64,000 nt of DNA from Lamellibrachia satsuma. Its lineage: Eukaryota; Annelida; Polychaeta; Sabellida; Siboglinidae. This document shows, piece after piece, positions 54,791 to 64,000 of this stretch (position 1 is its first letter; every line of letters begins with the position of its first letter). A program made the position numbers and the translations under genes. The notes below the pieces were generated by a model. The model did not search any database and was not told the DNA's origin. It saw only the letters and a list, made by a program, of their open reading frames with translations. The DNA lies in the NCBI GenBank assembly GCA_033239005.1, contig BSQZ01000005.1:14310001-14374000 (forward strand). The letters are read 5' to 3'.

Positions 54791-54916
54791 GTGTACTGAC
54801 ACGTATGTGCATGCGTACATGCAAATATGTAGTTATATACACGCGCACATTAGTGTACGTTCAACTAAAATGCGTAAAATATACGAAAGAACGATTGTGC
54901 AGTCACAAAAATGTAT

Positions 54917-54988
54917 GGGCTCGTCCAGGATTTGAACCCGGGACCTCTCGCACCCAAAGCGAAAAACATACCCCTAGACCAATGAGCC
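54917..54988 (-). tRNA. tRNA-Pro(UGG), slightly diverged
   Basis: Anticodon loop TTTGGGT; one acceptor mismatch (GGCTCAT against ACGAGCC) and one weakened T-stem pair (CCGGG/CCTGG). The A box is intact. It could be functional or recently inactivated. Confidence 0.7.
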
Positions 54989-55765
54989 AATGGCTTGCTA
55001 TGCTGCCACTGAAACTGCTTCACCGGCACTATACATCTACGACGCGAGTACAATATTGTAAAACACGGCTTCAGTTACAATTGACAAAATGGATAATTCA
55101 GTGAAACCTGAAGGATGGCGCCAGACACAGTAGCTGCTTCACAATTTCTTATTCTTCTCCTTCACTGTTTATCCAACTACAGCGCAAATCTAGGAGACTT
55201 ATTTTTGACACAAACGAACATTACCGACGATTACGAATGAACCAGTAAGTGCTTTATACAGTTCAACCGTCTACATGCCCGACACTTCTTTGCAAGTAAG
55301 CACGGATGTCGTATTATCATGTAGACACGCATATCAGTTTACCAGTTATAATTTAGTCTTGGTCGGGTCTACTTGCGCTCAAAGATTCGTTTTGTTGTCA
55401 TCCAAACTGCTTCACTAACACTGTTGTCACTAGTCTACGGCATACAGTATTTGTCATTGTAAGAGACGGCTTCAACTGCGAACGACAAAGGTTAATAATT
55501 GATCGCCTTTTATCTGGAACACTAAAATCACACGCGGCGACGTGGCTGCGTGTTTTAAACGTGGTCAATCCTTTCACTGGTTTAACAGCTGTCGCCTATT
55601 CACAATGTGGTGGGTAGACGCGGAACCCCGTGGACGCTGACGCAAGGCCCTGATAAAGGGTGTAATTCTCTCTTGTATAGGGCGACGAACTAGTATGGTA
55701 TCGTTGGTGTTCGTGGTCTTCGCGTGTGATTCAGTACACAAACTAAATTTCCAGAAGGTAAATGG
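54989..55765. other. Spacer with scattered unit fragments
   Basis: Short blocks resemble 53,120-53,330 and 19,680-19,850 (for example ACTGTTGTCACTAGTCTACGG). No gene recognised. Confidence 0.5.
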
Positions 55766-55834
55766 TAAGAGGATTCGAACCCGGGTTCTCTCGACTGAGA
55801 AGCCGACATTCTAACCATTACGTTACCGCGTCAC
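55766..55834 (-). pseudogene. tRNA-like A/B-box module, best preserved
   Basis: On the minus strand GGTAACGTAATGGTTAGAATG resembles an A box, and GGTTCGAATCC is a perfect B box followed by TCTTACC. The middle hairpin is TCTCAGTCGAGA with a 4-base loop, so no anticodon can be assigned. Confidence 0.6.
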
Positions 55835-56002
55835 AATTTATGATAGGTCAAAGTTTTTGTCGACAGTATAGTGATTTAATAATTAAACATCATAAACTTC
55901 CTACATATTCTGCTCAGTTTGTTCCAGATCAGTTGATGCCCTTAATTCGTCACTCTGGAGAAATCATTACAACACAACCGCAATCAGGTACAAAAATTAT
56001 AC

Positions 56003-56080
56003 GGGCTCTTCGGAGATTTTAACTCAGGACCTCTCGCGCCCGAAGTGATAATCATACCCCTAGGTCTAGACAAACGAGCC
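56003..56080 (-). pseudogene. tRNA-Pro(CGG)-like, degenerate
   Basis: Anticodon loop TTCGGGC; the D arm has an insertion (GTCTAGACCTAGGGG) and the T arm is strongly altered (CTGAGTTAAAATCTCC). Confidence 0.75.
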
Positions 56081-56231
56081 ACTAGGTCGCATTATGCTTT
56101 TGGTAAACAAAATTCATGACGAAACTGGTTTAATTACAACTTACAAAGGAACAGCCAACGTTTGCAGTAGGTCAAAACAAAACACGTTTCGTCTGCACGA
56201 CTTCTTTGCGAATGCTATGCTGTGATATGGT

Positions 56232-56303
56232 GGCTCGTTGGTCTAGGGGTATGATTTTCGCTTAGGGTGCGAGAGGTCCTGGGTTCAAATCCCGGACGAG
56301 CCC
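56232..56303 (+). tRNA. tRNA-Pro(AGG), intact
   Basis: Acceptor GGCTCGT/ACGAGCC, D arm and anticodon arm (TTAGGGT) are perfect; T stem CTGGG/CCCGG has one G-T pair. TTTGATTTT follows. Confidence 0.92.
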
Positions 56304-56802
56304 GTTTGATTTTAAATGAGCACATCTTTAGATCTGACTAATAAATCACAGCAGATGTGACATAACGGACATACATTTCTACTTTCGCGTGAACTATAGT
56401 AGATAAATAAGTCATGTTTACTGTTTACTTTTTAGCTAGCGCCAAAACAATTACGTTGAAGCAGATATTATTTCAAATGAAAACCATTCGGGCGACGGCA
56501 CAGGTAATTAAATTGTATTTTTACACGCAAAAATATTTAATAATGTAAAGGATATTGAGAAAAGTGTATCGTAGTACGGTAACTATTGCAATAACAAAAT
56601 ATGCAAATGCGTCGGCCGTCTAAATAGCTAGTGTTTAGTTTCGGTTTGTTTGGAATGGGGAAATCCGTCATTATCCCATTCTTGATAAAGAGCGTTACAC
56701 CAATTCCTGTTAGCACCGCGCTGGTCATTTTGGAGCTGCATTCCTAGACCCCATGCGTAGACTAAATCAATCTAGTGGCTATTGAAGCATGGAGTCATTG
56801 TC
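56304..56802. other. No recognisable feature
   Basis: AT-rich sequence not obviously repeated elsewhere in the window. Only short frames without family resemblance. Confidence 0.5.
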
Positions 56803-56857
56803 TAACTCACTCACTCACTCACTCACTCACTCACTCACTCACTCACTCACTCACTCA
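56803..56857. repeat. (ACTC)n microsatellite
   Basis: About 13 tandem ACTC units. Confidence 0.97.
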
Positions 56858-56859
56858 TC

Positions 56860-57290
56860 CGTTGACCGGAAGCCTCGCCAGAAACCACCCTCCGTCCAGC
56901 ATGGTGGTGGGCATCACCGAAGAGCTCCGTGCCGTGGCAAGATCTCAGTGCTAAGTGTATTATGTCTCGCTGTGTGGCCGAACCATTGTAATTTGCGGCG
57001 TCTCACCTTAGTCGGGAGTGTCTCTTGTCGTCCTACAACTTCGGCGATGGACTGCGTCACGGATCCGTTTGTTATGTGGTCTTTGTATAATATTTTCAAG
57101 ATTCGTCTAAAGAATTCCATCTAATATGCGGTATTCTTTAGGTTTCAGCTTTTACACCCATACGTCAGCACCGATACGTCCAGATTTTGATATAATCGTA
57201 AATTTGTTGCAGCGTTGATGTTGTTATTCCAGATCTTTCTGAGTATCTCTATGGCTGATGTTGCCATGCTGATGTTACCAGGTCACACAA
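56860..57290 (-). mobile_element. LINE fragment of a second family
   Basis: On the minus strand LYKDHITNGSVTQSIAEVVG and RRRKLQWFGHTARHN match the C-terminal linker of non-LTR retrotransposon reverse transcriptases (DHITN...RKLKWYGH type). Upstream, in another frame, VLTYGCKS corresponds to the VLLYGCESW motif. Decayed and truncated at both ends. Confidence 0.75.
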
Positions 57291-57822
57291 TTCGTAAGTA
57301 AAATTGAGTCTGGCAACACAATTATATTTACGAGTTGTGGTGTGATTTATGTCGATCTTGTCCTTGCTTTGGCAACTGTCGCCTCCCGCTCAGTGGCAGC
57401 CCGTCACATTTTTGTAGTTTGTTTAGGTCAAGCAGCAAAACAAATGTTCGGTATACAAACTAAAAGATAAATTACCATAAGAAGCAAGCAATGCAAACGT
57501 GACATGCATCCTTTTTAAAAAGTATATTTTATGCAAATTTATTTTCAACAAAACTGTTGATCTAAAGTTAAATTACAATATGTAAACACGTTTGTTCTTC
57601 TCTGTAAACATGGACGTTGTGATGCCCACGATTTCCGCAGTATTATCTACTATTACGTCAAAAGTGGGGACACTAATGCTAATTGTATACAGGGGCAAGT
57701 TATTACAGAGTCGTTTTTCGAAAGCATAGCATACGTGTGGCGTTACATTCGACAATAGTTGGTTGGAAGTCCACCAGCAGACACTGTCCACAAATCGGGA
57801 ATCAAGAAAACGAATTTATCGA
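57291..57822. other. No recognisable feature
   Basis: AT-rich sequence without supported genes or repeats. Confidence 0.5.
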
Positions 57823-59051
57823 GGTGTAACAAAGCTCGGGCGGCTCGCCCCAGTGGCTCAGACAGGGAGTCGTGTAACAACGCTCGGCGGCTCGCCCCAG
57901 TGGCTCAGACAGGGAGTCGTGTAACAACGCTCGGCGGCTCGCCCCAGTGACTCAGACAGGGAGTCGTGTAACAACGCTCGGCGGCTCGCCCCAGTGGCTC
58001 AGATAGGGAGTCGTGTAACAACGCTTGGCGACTCGCCCCAGTGGCTCAGACAGGGAGTCGTGTAACAACGCTTGGCGGCTCGCCCCAGTGGCTCAGACAG
58101 GGAGTCGTGTAACAACACTCGGCGGCTCGCCCCAGTGGCTCAGACAGGGAGTCGTGTAACAACCCTCGGCGGCTCGCCCCAGTGGCTCAGACAGGGAGTC
58201 GTGTAACAACGCTTGGCGGCTCGCCCCAGTGGCTCAGACAGGGAGTCGTGTAACAACGCTCGGCGGCTCGCACCGGTGGCTCAGACAGGGAGTCGTGTAA
58301 CAACGCTTGGCGGCTCGCCCCAGTGGCTCAGACAGGGAGTCGTGTAACAACCCTCGGCGGCTCGCCCCAGTGGCTCAGACAGGGAGTCGTGTAACAACGC
58401 TTGGCGGCTCGCCCCAGTGGCTCAGACAGGGAGTCGTGTAACAACCCTCGGCGGCTCGCCCCAGTGGCTCAGACAGGGAGTCGTGTAACAACCCTCGGCG
58501 GCTCGCCCCAGTGGCTCAGACAGGGAGTCGTGTAACAACGCTTGGCGGCTCGCCCCAGTGGCTCAGACAGGGAGTCGTGTAACAACGCTCGGCGGCTCGC
58601 ACCGGTGGCTCAGACAGGGAGTCGTGTAACAACGCTTGGCGGCTCGCCCCAGTGGCTCAGACAGGGAGTCGTGTAACAACCCTCGGCGGCTCGCCCCAGT
58701 GGCTCAGACAGGGAGTCGTGTAACAACGCTTGGCGGCTCGCCCCAGTGGCTCAGACAGGGAGTCGTGTAACAACGCTCGGCGGCTCGCACCGGTGGCTCA
58801 GACAGGGAGTCGTGTAACAACGCTTGGCGGCTCGCCCCAGTGGCTCAGACAGGGAGTCGTGTAACAACGCTTGGCGGCTCGCCCCAGTGGCTCAGACAGG
58901 GAGTCGTGTAACAACGCTTGGCGGCTCGCCCCAGTGGCTCAGACAGGGAGTCGTGTAACAACGCTCGGCGGCTCGCACCGGTGGCTCAGACATGGAGTCG
59001 TGTAACAACGCTCGGCGGCTCGCCCAAGTGGCTTAGACAGGGAGTCGTGTG
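57823..59051. repeat. 47-bp minisatellite, about 26 copies
   Basis: The unit begins GGCGGCTCGCCCCAGTGGCT and ends CGTGTAACAACGCTC. Variants occur at the junction (CGCTTGG, CGCTCGG, CCCTCGG) and in a GCACCGG form. The latter recurs near 58,268, 58,597, 58,787 and 58,975; the last spacings are about four units, indicating a higher-order repeat. It is GC-rich against an AT-rich background. Confidence 0.97.
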
Positions 59052-59209
59052 CTAGCAGTGCCTGAAATAACTAAATTTATTTAACCACGACGTGTGGACG
59101 CCTTGTTTTACTTATATTGTGAAGCTTGCCAAGTTTTTGGCACATCCCTATTTGAGCAATTGATACATTTTAAATCTAGATGTTCGTGCATGTGTACCTT
59201 TTAGCATAA

Positions 59210-59456
59210 TTCAGTGGCGTATCTAGGATCTTGTGTACGTTTGTGCATCATTCAGTGGCGTATCTAGGATCGTGTGTACGTTTGTGCATCATTCAATGGC
59301 GTATCTAGGATTGTGTGTGCGTCTGCGCATCATTCAGTGGCGTATCTAGGATCTTGTATACGTTTGTGCATCATTCAGTGGCGTGCTTAGGATCTTGTGA
59401 ATATTTGTGCATCATTCAGTGGCGTATCTACGATCGTGTGCACGTTAGTTTCGCCA
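59210..59456. repeat. 41-bp tandem repeat, 6 copies
   Basis: Units start at 59,210, 59,251, 59,292, 59,333, 59,374 and 59,415, each opening TTCAGTGGCGTATCTAGGAT. That opening resembles the CAGTGGCGTA-type ends of some DNA transposons, so it may be an amplified transposon terminus. Confidence 0.9.
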
Positions 59457-59639
59457 AGTTTGCTCGCCAGGGCGCCTCGAATGTTTGTGATCAACACAGT
59501 TGGAGTATCCCATTTTTCGTTTTGGGTATTTGTTTCAAACAAGTGCCTAATGTCTAGTTTTAGATAATTACTTAGTGTATCGCATATTTGGGTAATCGGC
59601 CATATTAACTTGTAGAACACAATAGGGTATTATGAATGT

Positions 59640-60370
59640 ATAATAAAGCGAACACTTTCTACGCTAAGATTAAATAAGGAGAACAATTTTATCGGCAATC
59701 TCTTTATAGACCAAGACCAGAGAGCCAAACAATTATAGAGTAAAGGATGTCTGTACTCCGCACTTCATCTGTCAGTAAACTATACTCCTTTAACTATTAT
59801 TTCTAATTGATTAGCATCGCTAACACTTCTGTTATAAATATGTCAAGTAGCAAAAATATTCGCTAGCGCATTTAAATGAATGCAAAGTACACTATTTAAG
59901 TGCAAATGTACGTAACTGCATTATAATGTAAATGTTTACATCTATGCGAACGCACAATGTATTTGAATTTTGAATTTGTAATTTTTAAATGTTTTATATG
60001 CGAATATACAACGAGTAGACACGGGTGTGATCAAGAATTACCGTGCTAAAAATGTTGGTTATACTGCTTAGAACCGAGCTATAAATAAAATAGAGGAGTT
60101 GATCATTGGACCCTGATCTAAACAGAGAATACATTTAACAGGCATTTACTGTTTATGATTAAAACCAAAATTTGTGCAAATACTTACGCAACATCTTCAT
60201 ATCCAAGTTCAAATGGACATTCATTTCAACAAAAACATGACACATACACGCATACCTGTATGCATATTAGTTATATATAGTTATATGCATCCACATATAA
60301 ATATAGTTATATTCACACGTATATTACTGCAAGTTCAACTAATATGCGTAAGATATAACAAAGAACCATT
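59640..60370 (-). repeat. Inverted fragment of the AT-rich unit segment
   Basis: Reverse complement of about 5,430-6,240 and 46,345-47,240, more diverged than copies 1-3 are from each other. It includes the ACAACGAGTAGACACGG block shared with copy 3 only. Confidence 0.8.
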
Positions 60371-61173
60371 TGTGTTGTAAGGTATGAATTAATCTCCGTA
60401 TATTACCTCTGCTCAAAGATTTGTTCTGTTGTTGTTGAAACTGCTTCACAAACAGTACAATATTGTAAGACACGGCTTCAGTTACAAATGACAAAGGTGT
60501 AATAATTGACTGCCTTTTTTCTGGCATAGTAAGATCACGCGCGGTGACATCGATCTTTTCATTGGTCTAGCAGGTGTCGCCTTTTCACTCTGTTAGTGGA
60601 AGGGGAATCACTGTGGATGCTGACGCAAGGCGCTAGTTAAGGGTATAATTATCATTTGTGGTGGTTGACGAACTGGTTTGTTCCTACACCTACAAATAAT
60701 GGGCGTCAAACAAAATAATGTTAGTCATGGCGGGTCGCAAGACAAAAAAACCAAACTTGCCATAACGGGAAACGATGCATGCAGGCATTAAATATTTTGG
60801 GTTATAAATTTTTCGTGTGGAAATAAAGAATAACCGTTCGTTCATTCATTCATTCATTTATCTACTTATAACAAGTAATTACTATAAAACAATAATTACC
60901 TTCCTATGGTTTTTAATTGATTTGAATTAAAAAAAAATATTAACTATGACGTAACATTAACTAATTAAAACTTAACATAGTAATTATGAAAAACATTAAT
61001 TATCATAGTGGGATATTGGAGACAATTCCATACTTCTGATATCAAGTATATTGTGCGTTCAATAGATACTGTTGTGTATTAATTTATGCAGATTTTTCGT
61101 TTGACTTTGCAACAAGTATTGCAATAAACTTTGAAAATAAAATTTGACCTAACCAACAATTATAAAAGAAAAC
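60371..61173 (+). repeat. Mosaic of palindrome-centre and left-arm sequence
   Basis: 60,371-60,660 resembles 19,625-20,110 and contains the empty gypsy site (about 60,540-60,560). From 60,724 (CATGGCGGGTCGCAAGAC) it matches 15,840-16,287. No gene seen. Confidence 0.65.
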
Positions 61174-61245
61174 GGGCTCGTCCGGGATTTGAACCCGGGA
61201 CCTCTCGCACCCTAAGCGAAAATCATACCCCTAGACCAACGAGCC
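61174..61245 (-). tRNA. tRNA-Pro(AGG), intact
   Basis: All stems pair and the loop is TTAGGGT. It occupies the position where units 1 and 2 carry the AGT-anticodon variant (16,288, 35,706), so it shows the ancestral state. TTTTCTTTTAT follows on the minus strand. Confidence 0.95.
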
Positions 61246-61531
61246 ACCATACAACAAGATAATGTTCGTAAACGAGTCGTGTAGACTAGATTTAATTTAT
61301 TTTGGTCACAGTAAACGCCTGATGCTCCGTTGTCGTTTGTAATTGAACTGTTTCGCCCCGAATGTCCTTTCTACATAATAGCAGTAGTGACAACACTGTT
61401 AGACAAACAGTTTCAATTCCAAATGACACAGGAATAATCAATCGACTTTTCTACACCTGTGATGTGGACAGTGAATCAGGTCAATCACGCTGCGTCGTAA
61501 TTTGCTTAAGAAATGCTTAACTTCAAGACGT

Positions 61532-61603
61532 AATTCGTTGGTCTAGGAATATGATTTTCGTTTCGGGTGCGAGAGGTCCCGGGTTTTAATCCCGAACGAG
61601 GCC
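61532..61603 (+). pseudogene. tRNA-Pro(CGG)-like, 5' acceptor lost
   Basis: Loop TTTCGGGT-type with anticodon CGG; AATTCGT start unpaired with ACGAGGC; B box GGTTTTAATCC. Confidence 0.75.
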
Positions 61604-61923
61604 GTGTAGTTTATACACCTATTTGCGATTATGTTGTAAGAATTTGTCCAGAGTGATGAATTAAGGGCATCAACTGCTCTGGAGCAAATTGCGCAGTATA
61701 TGTAGAACGTTTATGATGTTTAATTATAAAATTTCATTCAATCATTTCGTTTGACTCCCATTATTTGTAGGTGTAGGAAAAAACATACCAAATACACCAA
61801 ATTCACCATACCAGTTCGTCAACCAGCACAAAAGAGAATTATACGCTATTATTTATTTGTAGCGTAGACTGTTATTTTAGTACGTGTGTGGAAACTTACC
61901 ACAATAGTATGACCTCGTTGTAA

Positions 61924-62032
61924 CAACATTTGTTAGTCCTGCCATAGGAAATAAACATTTGGTGGATGTTTGTGCTGGTACAGGAAATAAAAATGTGGTG
62001 GATGTTAGTGCGGCCACAGGAAATAAACGACG
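61924..62032 (+). repeat. 36-bp minisatellite, about 3 copies
   Basis: Fourth-unit counterpart of 17,000-17,181 with shorter first unit. Confidence 0.88.
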
Positions 62033-62480
62033 AACTAATAATTTCGGGAAGGTGTCATCAATTCGACTGACGACAACAAGAGAGAGGCAGACCGTGGCCT
62101 GGTCGCAGCAGCGCCTCAGGCCGCTCGGTTATCCTGATTTCTCTTGGTTGAGGTTAATGTAAACAGTTGTTATATAACGCGGTGTCCATTCCTTGGGACT
62201 GTTCAATGCGCTTTATACTTCACTCTCAGACAGACCTGTTCATTCCAACGTCATTTCGACGTCTCTGGGAAGCGTTCAGCAATGCTGCAATTACTGCCCG
62301 AATACTATTCTTCCAGATACACACCTCTATATGTAGCAAGATGCTCATTTATACAACTGAGATAATTGTGGCAACATGGGGGGAACGAAGTTGCCATAGC
62401 TTCGAAACGGCAGCCAGAGGAATCAAATCAAATCAATCCTCCTGATCACAACATTTTGTGTATAGCATTACAAAAATAGT

Positions 62481-62564
62481 TGTCAGAAGTGGGATTCGAA
62501 CCCACGCCTGGAGAACCAGACTGCGACCTGAACGCAGCGCCTTAGACCGCTCGGCCATCCTGAC
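62481..62564 (-). tRNA. tRNA-Leu(CAG), intact
   Basis: Same mature sequence as 37,136-37,219, with TTTTT just past the 3' end on the minus strand. Here the neighbouring tRNA-like module is lost, replaced by AATCAAATCAAATCAATCC near 62,420. Confidence 0.96.
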
Positions 62565-63366
62565 TTCTTTGAAACGTACTTAGCCAGTCGTACACTTATT
62601 CGTCATTTGCCAACCATTTCGTTCACGTTCATGTTGTCACAGTTATATGAGTTTTATAAATTAGTAGCTGACTACAGACAGAGGTGTATACCAGAGCGAA
62701 TAGTATTCGCGCAGTAATTGCAGCGGGGCTGAATGTTCCCAGAGAAGGGGTGATATGTAAAGCGCCTTGAACAGTCACACGGACTGGAAACGGCTCTTTA
62801 TAATAAAGTTTTTTTTGCATTAAAGCTGCTTCCTCGAATGATTTAGCCTATTGCAAATCCGCTTCTTTGGTGTCCAAATATGTAGTGGGTGAATAGTTCA
62901 TGTAACATCCGCTGTCGATTTAATAAAAAATGCCTATTTTAATTCAAATCATCAAAAGAATTGACTTCAGTCATTAGATCTGGTACGGACCAAAAAGTGG
63001 TAAGAACTGTGTGGATCAACGCTGATCATGGGCGTGACTTCCATCCGCTCTCCGGTCACATGACAAAATTACGAAATTTCACAAAGGCAGAAAATGTGAT
63101 TTTTCAGTATGTCGATTTTTACTTCAATTATTGCTTGAACAAGCATTAACTAATTTAATAAATGAGTTAGCATGTTGCTGTGGACACTGCAGTGGTCAAT
63201 TTATTTGAAATGAATTTAGCAAAAACATCGAACTGATTAAGCACCTTTAACATAAACCAAGTGAAATCAGGGTAACCTGAGGCGCTGTTGCGATCAGGCC
63301 ATAGCCTCGTTCTCTCTTGTTGTGGTAAGTCGAATTGATGCCACCTTCTCGAAATTGTCAGGGCGT

Positions 63367-63470
63367 CGTTTATTTCCTGTGGCAGCATTGAGCAGCATTA
63401 ACATCCACCAAATGTTTATTTCCTCTCAACAGTAATATCCACCAAATGTTTATTTCCCTCGGCAGTATTG
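63367..63470 (-). repeat. 36-bp minisatellite, about 3 copies, cut by a LINE
   Basis: The last unit stops at GGCAGTATT and the LINE reverse-transcriptase frame begins directly after it. Confidence 0.88.
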
Positions 63471-64000
63471 GTGGACTTCCTCGTTAAGCATAAATTATTA
63501 AATTCATCTCAACATGGATTCCTTAAAACGAGGTCATGCTTAACAAATGTGTTATGTTTTTTGGAAGAAATCACTAAGTGGATAGACGAGGGATCGCCAG
63601 TAGATATTATCTACTTAGATTTTCAGAAAGCTTTTGACAAAGTGCCACATCAAAGATTGCTACTTAAATTAAAAGCCCATGGTATCGGGGATAGCATAAC
63701 TGACTGGATAGAACAATGGCTGACTGACAGAAGACAACGAGTTGTAGTAGATGGCGAAGTTTCAAATTGGAAATCGGTTTTGAGTGGGGTACCTCAAGGA
63801 TCAGTATTAGGACCTATATTATTCTTAATTTATATCAATGACTTGGACGACAGTATAACAAGTAACGTACTGAAATTTGCGGACGACACAAAACTGTTTA
63901 GAAAGGTTAATACTGATGGTGATAAACAACATTTACAAAACGATCTAGACAGATTAGTGAAATGGTCTGAGAAATGGCAGATGCTGTTCAATTTTGGGAA
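63471..64000 (+). mobile_element. LINE reverse transcriptase, unbroken, runs off the window
   Basis: The frame from 63,471 to the window end has no stop (176 codons). It contains QHGFLKTRSCLTN, DIIYLDFQKAFDKVPH, GVPQGSVLGPILFLIYINDL and the catalytic FADDTKLF motif, in the order of CR1/Jockey-type non-LTR reverse transcriptases. The 5' part (endonuclease and ORF1) is missing, consistent with 5' truncation on insertion into the minisatellite. It is the least decayed coding sequence here besides the small LINE tail at 22,742; its 3' end lies outside the window. Confidence 0.92.

Noticed and set aside
54597..54848. Ser-Leu repeat frame
   Set aside because: It is the translation of a GA microsatellite.
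57823..59051. CRISPR array
   Set aside because: The 47-bp units are contiguous with no unique spacers, no cas genes are nearby and the DNA is eukaryotic. The same applies to the 25-, 36- and 41-bp arrays.

Overview
This is repeat-dense nuclear DNA from an animal, most likely a marine invertebrate. The reasons are eukaryotic tRNA genes with no encoded CCA tail, a Ty3/gypsy retrotransposon, several LINE fragments, hAT and pogo-type DNA transposons, and large AT-rich stretches without intact protein genes. I cannot name the species. No complete host protein gene was found; every recognisable protein-coding stretch is a mobile element or a decayed pseudogene. The RNA genes that look alive are tRNA-Pro and tRNA-Leu.

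Layout. Positions 29-5,129 hold a structurally complete but broken gypsy element on the minus strand, with 165-bp LTRs and a 5-bp target duplication. From 5,316 on, the window is built from copies of one long unit. Unit 1 runs from about 5,316 to 24,163, unit 2 from 27,060 to 43,393, unit 3 from 46,226 to about 54,675 (rearranged). Scrambled pieces of a fourth follow at 59,640-63,470. Each full unit has, in order: a degenerate tRNA-Pro; an AT-rich segment; a pseudogene of a PIN/XPG-nuclease-like protein with a C-terminal tesmin-type CXC motif; an antisense LINE and gypsy fragment (units 1 and 2 only); an intact tRNA-Pro(UGG); two damaged tRNA-Pro copies; and a palindrome of about 9 kb.

The palindrome arms carry mirrored copies of a GGAT/GGGT satellite, a tRNA-like module, tRNA-Leu and tRNA-Pro genes and a 36-bp minisatellite. 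The tRNA-Pro that closes units 1 and 2 is split at the same base by a 2.8-2.9 kb hAT element with an 8-bp target duplication. That hAT element contains further nested elements.

Unit-specific insertions (a BED-finger hAT relic at 11,969-14,159 and a LINE end at 22,742-23,023, both only in unit 1) have empty sites in the other units and give a relative order of events. Beyond 56 kb lie LINE fragments, a 47-bp minisatellite of about 26 copies, a 41-bp repeat, the fourth partial unit, and at the right edge an unbroken LINE reverse-transcriptase frame that runs off the window.

Biologically, the window looks like an amplified tRNA-Pro/tRNA-Leu cluster whose duplication unit is a palindrome and which has repeatedly received transposons. 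Family assignments come from reading motifs by eye; no database search was run.
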